Assembly: GCF_000257395.1 (NCBI RefSeq)
Contig: NZ_AJGC01000001.1
Coordinates: 682,001 to 746,000 of the forward strand
Reading direction: 5' to 3'
Length of the DNA stretch: 64,000 bases
Source of the DNA: Rickettsiella massiliensis 20B
GTDB lineage: Bacteria > Pseudomonadota > Gammaproteobacteria > Diplorickettsiales > Diplorickettsiaceae
Part shown: piece by piece, positions 61,767 through 64,000 of the stretch
Layout of the letters: the number at the start of each line of letters is the position of its first letter
Numbering within the stretch: position 1 is the first letter of the stretch
Made by a program: the position numbers and the translations under genes
The notes under the pieces: model-generated
What the model was told of the DNA's origin: nothing
The model's database searches: none
The model's input: only the letters and a program-made list of their open reading frames with translations

Positions 61767-62025
61767 TCATTATTCTCCTTTCATTTTTAATTGCAGCGAC
61801 CTTGTCCTTTTTATCTTTCCTAAAGAATCTACCTTGTTGGTAAAAAAAACTTTAGCAAAATTATAAAAATATCATTTTTGTAGACATTCGCGCATTGTAA
61901 TTGTCTTTAACAGATAATACTATATTTATTGTGATAAGCGAATTTTATTCGCTATAAAATCGACATGTCATTCTTGAATGTCAGTTTTTATTTATGTTTT
62001 TTTAAAAAGCAATAAGGAAATTAAA

Positions 62026-62276
62026 ATGCAAAATTATAGACTCTTGTAGCTCAATATCGAGATAGTAAATTGGTTATTAGTGTTTTAGGGAAAGGAATTT
62101 ATTTTATAAAAAGTGCCCACCAAATTTTTAGTAATCCTGCGCTGCTCTCTGGCTTCTCACAAGAAGAAGCGGCGTTGATTGGCTATATTGTCGGCACTGA
62201 AAGTGGTGAATGGTCTCATGGAAACAAAACGATTCATCCAATGCTCACACCTGCGACCTGTGAGTGTGAAATTTAA
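62026..62276 (+). CDS. Small unknown protein upstream of the SIR2-like gene (one frameshift)
   Basis: ATG 62026 follows AAGGAAA; the frame stops after MQNYRLL, but one base out continues VAQYRDSKLVISVLGKGIYF and IKSAHQIFSNPALLSGFSQE, EAALIGYIVGTESGEW to 62276. About 83 residues. The break is at about 62040. No domain recognised. It lies about 380 bases before the DUF4917 gene on the same strand; a functional link is possible but not shown. Confidence 0.4.
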
Positions 62277-62659
62277 TTTATCGATGTATAATTTAATAGT
62301 ACGTCTGATTCGTTATCGAACAATAAGACGTCGAAGGGTTTTCTGTTTTACATTCCTCGCGACGTACCCTACCTCCAATCAATGGATAAGTTATGTATTG
62401 TTCTGTTTATTATTTTCCGTTATTTCAAATTAATACGTTATTAAACTTAATTACAGGTTGTATACCTTTATTGTTATTTCTTGTTTTTATTCTATTTTCT
62501 TCTTAAATAAGGTCAATCATTTTAGCTTGCCTAATCATCGATGAGCACTCAATCTGTATTTGCTATTCATGCGAGTTTTTTCATCATATAATCTATCGAG
62601 TATTTGCGGCTTATATTGACGAAGCTTGTCGTTCTGACAATAAAAAAGGAGTATAGTTA
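62277..62659. other. Region without a supported gene before the DUF4917 gene
   Basis: About 380 AT-rich bases. A short frame at 62179-62433 overlaps the previous gene and lacks codon-like composition. AAAAAAGGAG lies 8 bases before ATG 62660. Confidence 0.35.
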
Positions 62660-63751
62660 ATGAATAAACTATCATTTAAAAAGGCATTAGAATATGCAGA
62701 TTATAAAAAAAACAAACCGACTCTGTTATTAGGAAACGGTTTTAGCATTGCCTTTGAAAAATCTATTTTTAGCTATACGAGTTTATTTGAGAATGCAAGA
62801 AAAAATCATTTATTTAATGGTGCACAAAGAGTGCTTAAACTGTTTGATCGAACAAAAATTTATAATTTTGAAAGTAGTATGAAATTACTTAAAACATTAA
62901 TGCTCATTTTTAACCTTTATGTCACTGAACAACAAAGCGAAAAAATAAAAATACAAATTACAAAAGATATTGAGCACCTAAAAAACATAATTATTAAATC
63001 TATTTTAATGAGTCACCCTAATGATGCCGATGCTCTGAGCGAGCAACAATATGATTACTGTGCCCATTTCCTTCATTTTTTTGGCTTTATCTATACGCTT
63101 AATTATGATTTACTTCTTTATTGGGTGGTCGTCAGACGATTACGTAATGAGTTTAAAGATGGCTTTCAAGATCCAGTTGGTCTAAAACTAGGCAAAGAAA
63201 AAAACTATGTGTGCTGGTTACCGACTTATCAATCGTTCACTAATCTTTTTTATCTCCATGGTGGCTTGCACTTATATGATGCAGGATATGAAATTAGAAA
63301 ATGCTGCTGGTCAAAACAAAGTATCTCTTTAAAAGATCAAATTATCGATAATTTTTTACACAATAAACTTCCTCTTTTTGTTGCAGAAGGCACGGCACTC
63401 GAAAAATTAGAAGTAATCAACCATAATGCCTATTTATCAGCCGCCTTTAATAGCTTAAGCGCTTGTTCTGGATCACTTTTCTTACACGGACTGAGCTTTA
63501 ATGAAGCGGATCACCATATTTTAGCAGCGATTGCACAAAGTAAAGTGGAAAAAATTTTTGTAAGTCTCTACTCTGAGCAACCGGAAACAATTGAAAAGAA
63601 GGATTGTGCCTTAAAACAGCTTGTTCATTTACGACAAACGAAACAAGCTTATTCTTCGGAAACTATTCCGAGTTTACAGATTTTTTATTATGACGCAGCA
63701 AGTGCCAATATTTGGGGAAATACTGTACAAAAAACAGAAACCTATGCTTAA
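62660..63751 (+). CDS. DUF4917 (SIR2-like fold) protein
   Basis: 363 residues, intact. TLLLGNGFSIAFEKSIFSY (Gly25-Asn-Gly-Phe-Ser29) is the glycine-rich nucleotide-binding start of DUF4917. FIYTLNYDLLLYW (Asn148-Tyr-Asp150) matches the 'T-x-NYD' motif of SIR2-like proteins, and NLFYLHGGLHLYD (His200-Gly201) the conserved 'HG'. These three landmarks, in this order, are those of SIR2-like NAD-binding proteins, several of which deplete NAD in antiphage defence. No partner effector, helicase or toxin-antitoxin gene is adjacent, other than the small gene upstream. Role in defence is inference. Confidence 0.72.
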   Translation: MNKLSFKKALEYADYKKNKPTLLLGNGFSIAFEKSIFSYTSLFENARKNHLFNGAQRVLKLFDRTKIYNFESSMKLLKTLMLIFNLYVTEQQSEKIKIQITKDIEHLKNIIIKSILMSHPNDADALSEQQYDYCAHFLHFFGFIYTLNYDLLLYWVVVRRLRNEFKDGFQDPVGLKLGKEKNYVCWLPTYQSFTNLFYLHGGLHLYDAGYEIRKCCWSKQSISLKDQIIDNFLHNKLPLFVAEGTALEKLEVINHNAYLSAAFNSLSACSGSLFLHGLSFNEADHHILAAIAQSKVEKIFVSLYSEQPETIEKKDCALKQLVHLRQTKQAYSSETIPSLQIFYYDAASANIWGNTVQKTETYA

Positions 63752-63752
63752 A

Positions 63753-64000
63753 TTAAGATATCGGTTTGATTAACTGAATCTGATATTTAACGGGGTCATC
63801 TGGACAAGGTTTCCATCCACATTCCAGATACGTTGAAATAATATTTAAAATCGTCAGTAAAAATACAGCAGCAAACGCAAGCTGTTTTAAAAATGAGAGC
63901 GATTTTCCTTGAATTTCTTCTGTTTCTAGATTCGTATATTGCGGCGATATACTTAAAATAATGGCAATATAAATAGTTACTGCAAAACAAAATAGAAAAA
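63753..64000 (-). CDS. Partial membrane protein at the right edge
   Basis: Minus-strand frame open from the window edge to TAA at 63753-63755. It has two hydrophobic segments (LFCFAVTIYIAIILSI and LAFAAVFLLTILNIIS) and a Cys-containing end, LECGWKPCPDDPVKYQIQ. Converges on the DUF4917 gene, stops 2 bases apart. No family recognised; N-terminus lies outside the window. Confidence 0.5.
   Translation of the reverse strand, partial: FLFCFAVTIYIAIILSISPQYTNLETEEIQGKSLSFLKQLAFAAVFLLTILNIISTYLECGWKPCPDDPVKYQIQLIKPIS

Noticed and set aside
62179-62433. 84-codon open frame on the plus strand
   Set aside because: It overlaps the better-supported 62026-62276 frame and its amino acids look like random translation of AT-rich DNA.

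Overview
The window is chromosomal DNA from a gammaproteobacterium, most likely an intracellular member of the Legionellales (Rickettsiella/Diplorickettsia/Coxiella side). This is inferred from gene content: a leucine dehydrogenase + 2-oxoacid dehydrogenase E1/E2 cluster without E3, a CADD-type para-aminobenzoate synthase, ankyrin and other eukaryote-like proteins, and a mlaFEDCB-murA block. No rRNA, insertion sequence, CRISPR array or phage module was seen. There is one tRNA gene, tRNA-Glu.

Layout. 0-13.4 kb: housekeeping genes (a reductase end, trpS, pssA, mutS, folB, a PH-domain protein, gloB, a thioesterase, psd, E2/E1 and leucine dehydrogenase, cca). 13.4-16 kb: a large membrane protein of unknown role. 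16.3-26.2 kb: carbonic anhydrase, rnfB, metG, mrp, dcd, rsmA, tRNA-Glu, an O-methyltransferase, parE, nudF, tolC. 26.3-34.1 kb: a second large coiled-coil membrane protein, coaE, secB, grxC, a rhodanese, pmbA, a DUF1460 protein, HPr, a SufA/IscA protein. 34.3-48.1 kb: an AT-rich, gene-poor accessory stretch with an aromatic amino acid permease, a 34-residue membrane peptide, a queuosine-precursor-type transporter, a DUF985 cupin fusion, htpG, a protein of about 1,180 residues with some 17 tandem 33-residue repeats, a calpain-like cysteine protease and an ankyrin protein. 48.2-55.5 kb: a sugar-acid catabolic locus (mannonate-dehydratase-like enzyme, SDR dehydrogenase, MFS transporter, SMP-30 lactonase, aldose epimerase, KDG kinase, and a divergent KDPG aldolase). 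55.6-61.3 kb: CADD, murA, mlaBCDEF, dsbA. 61.4-64 kb: small unknown genes, a DUF4917/SIR2-like protein and a partial membrane protein.

How the genes fit together. PssA and Psd form the phosphatidylserine-to-phosphatidylethanolamine branch, and Mla moves phospholipids between membranes. FolB and CADD are two folate steps. Leucine dehydrogenase plus E1/E2 would turn branched-chain amino acids into branched acyl-CoAs. The 48-55 kb locus reads as an oxidative route from an aldohexose (mannose fits best) to pyruvate and glyceraldehyde-3-phosphate. The accessory stretch carries several proteins that look aimed at a eukaryotic host.

The most striking property is damage. More than half of the protein genes, including ones expected to be essential (trpS, metG, parE, murA, coaE, secB), have a one-base frameshift at a homopolymer or lack 5-40 internal codons. 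About twenty genes are intact. Damage that ignores essentiality is best explained by base-calling and assembly errors in a draft genome, though real decay cannot be excluded. Coordinates below join the pieces of each gene and say where they break.
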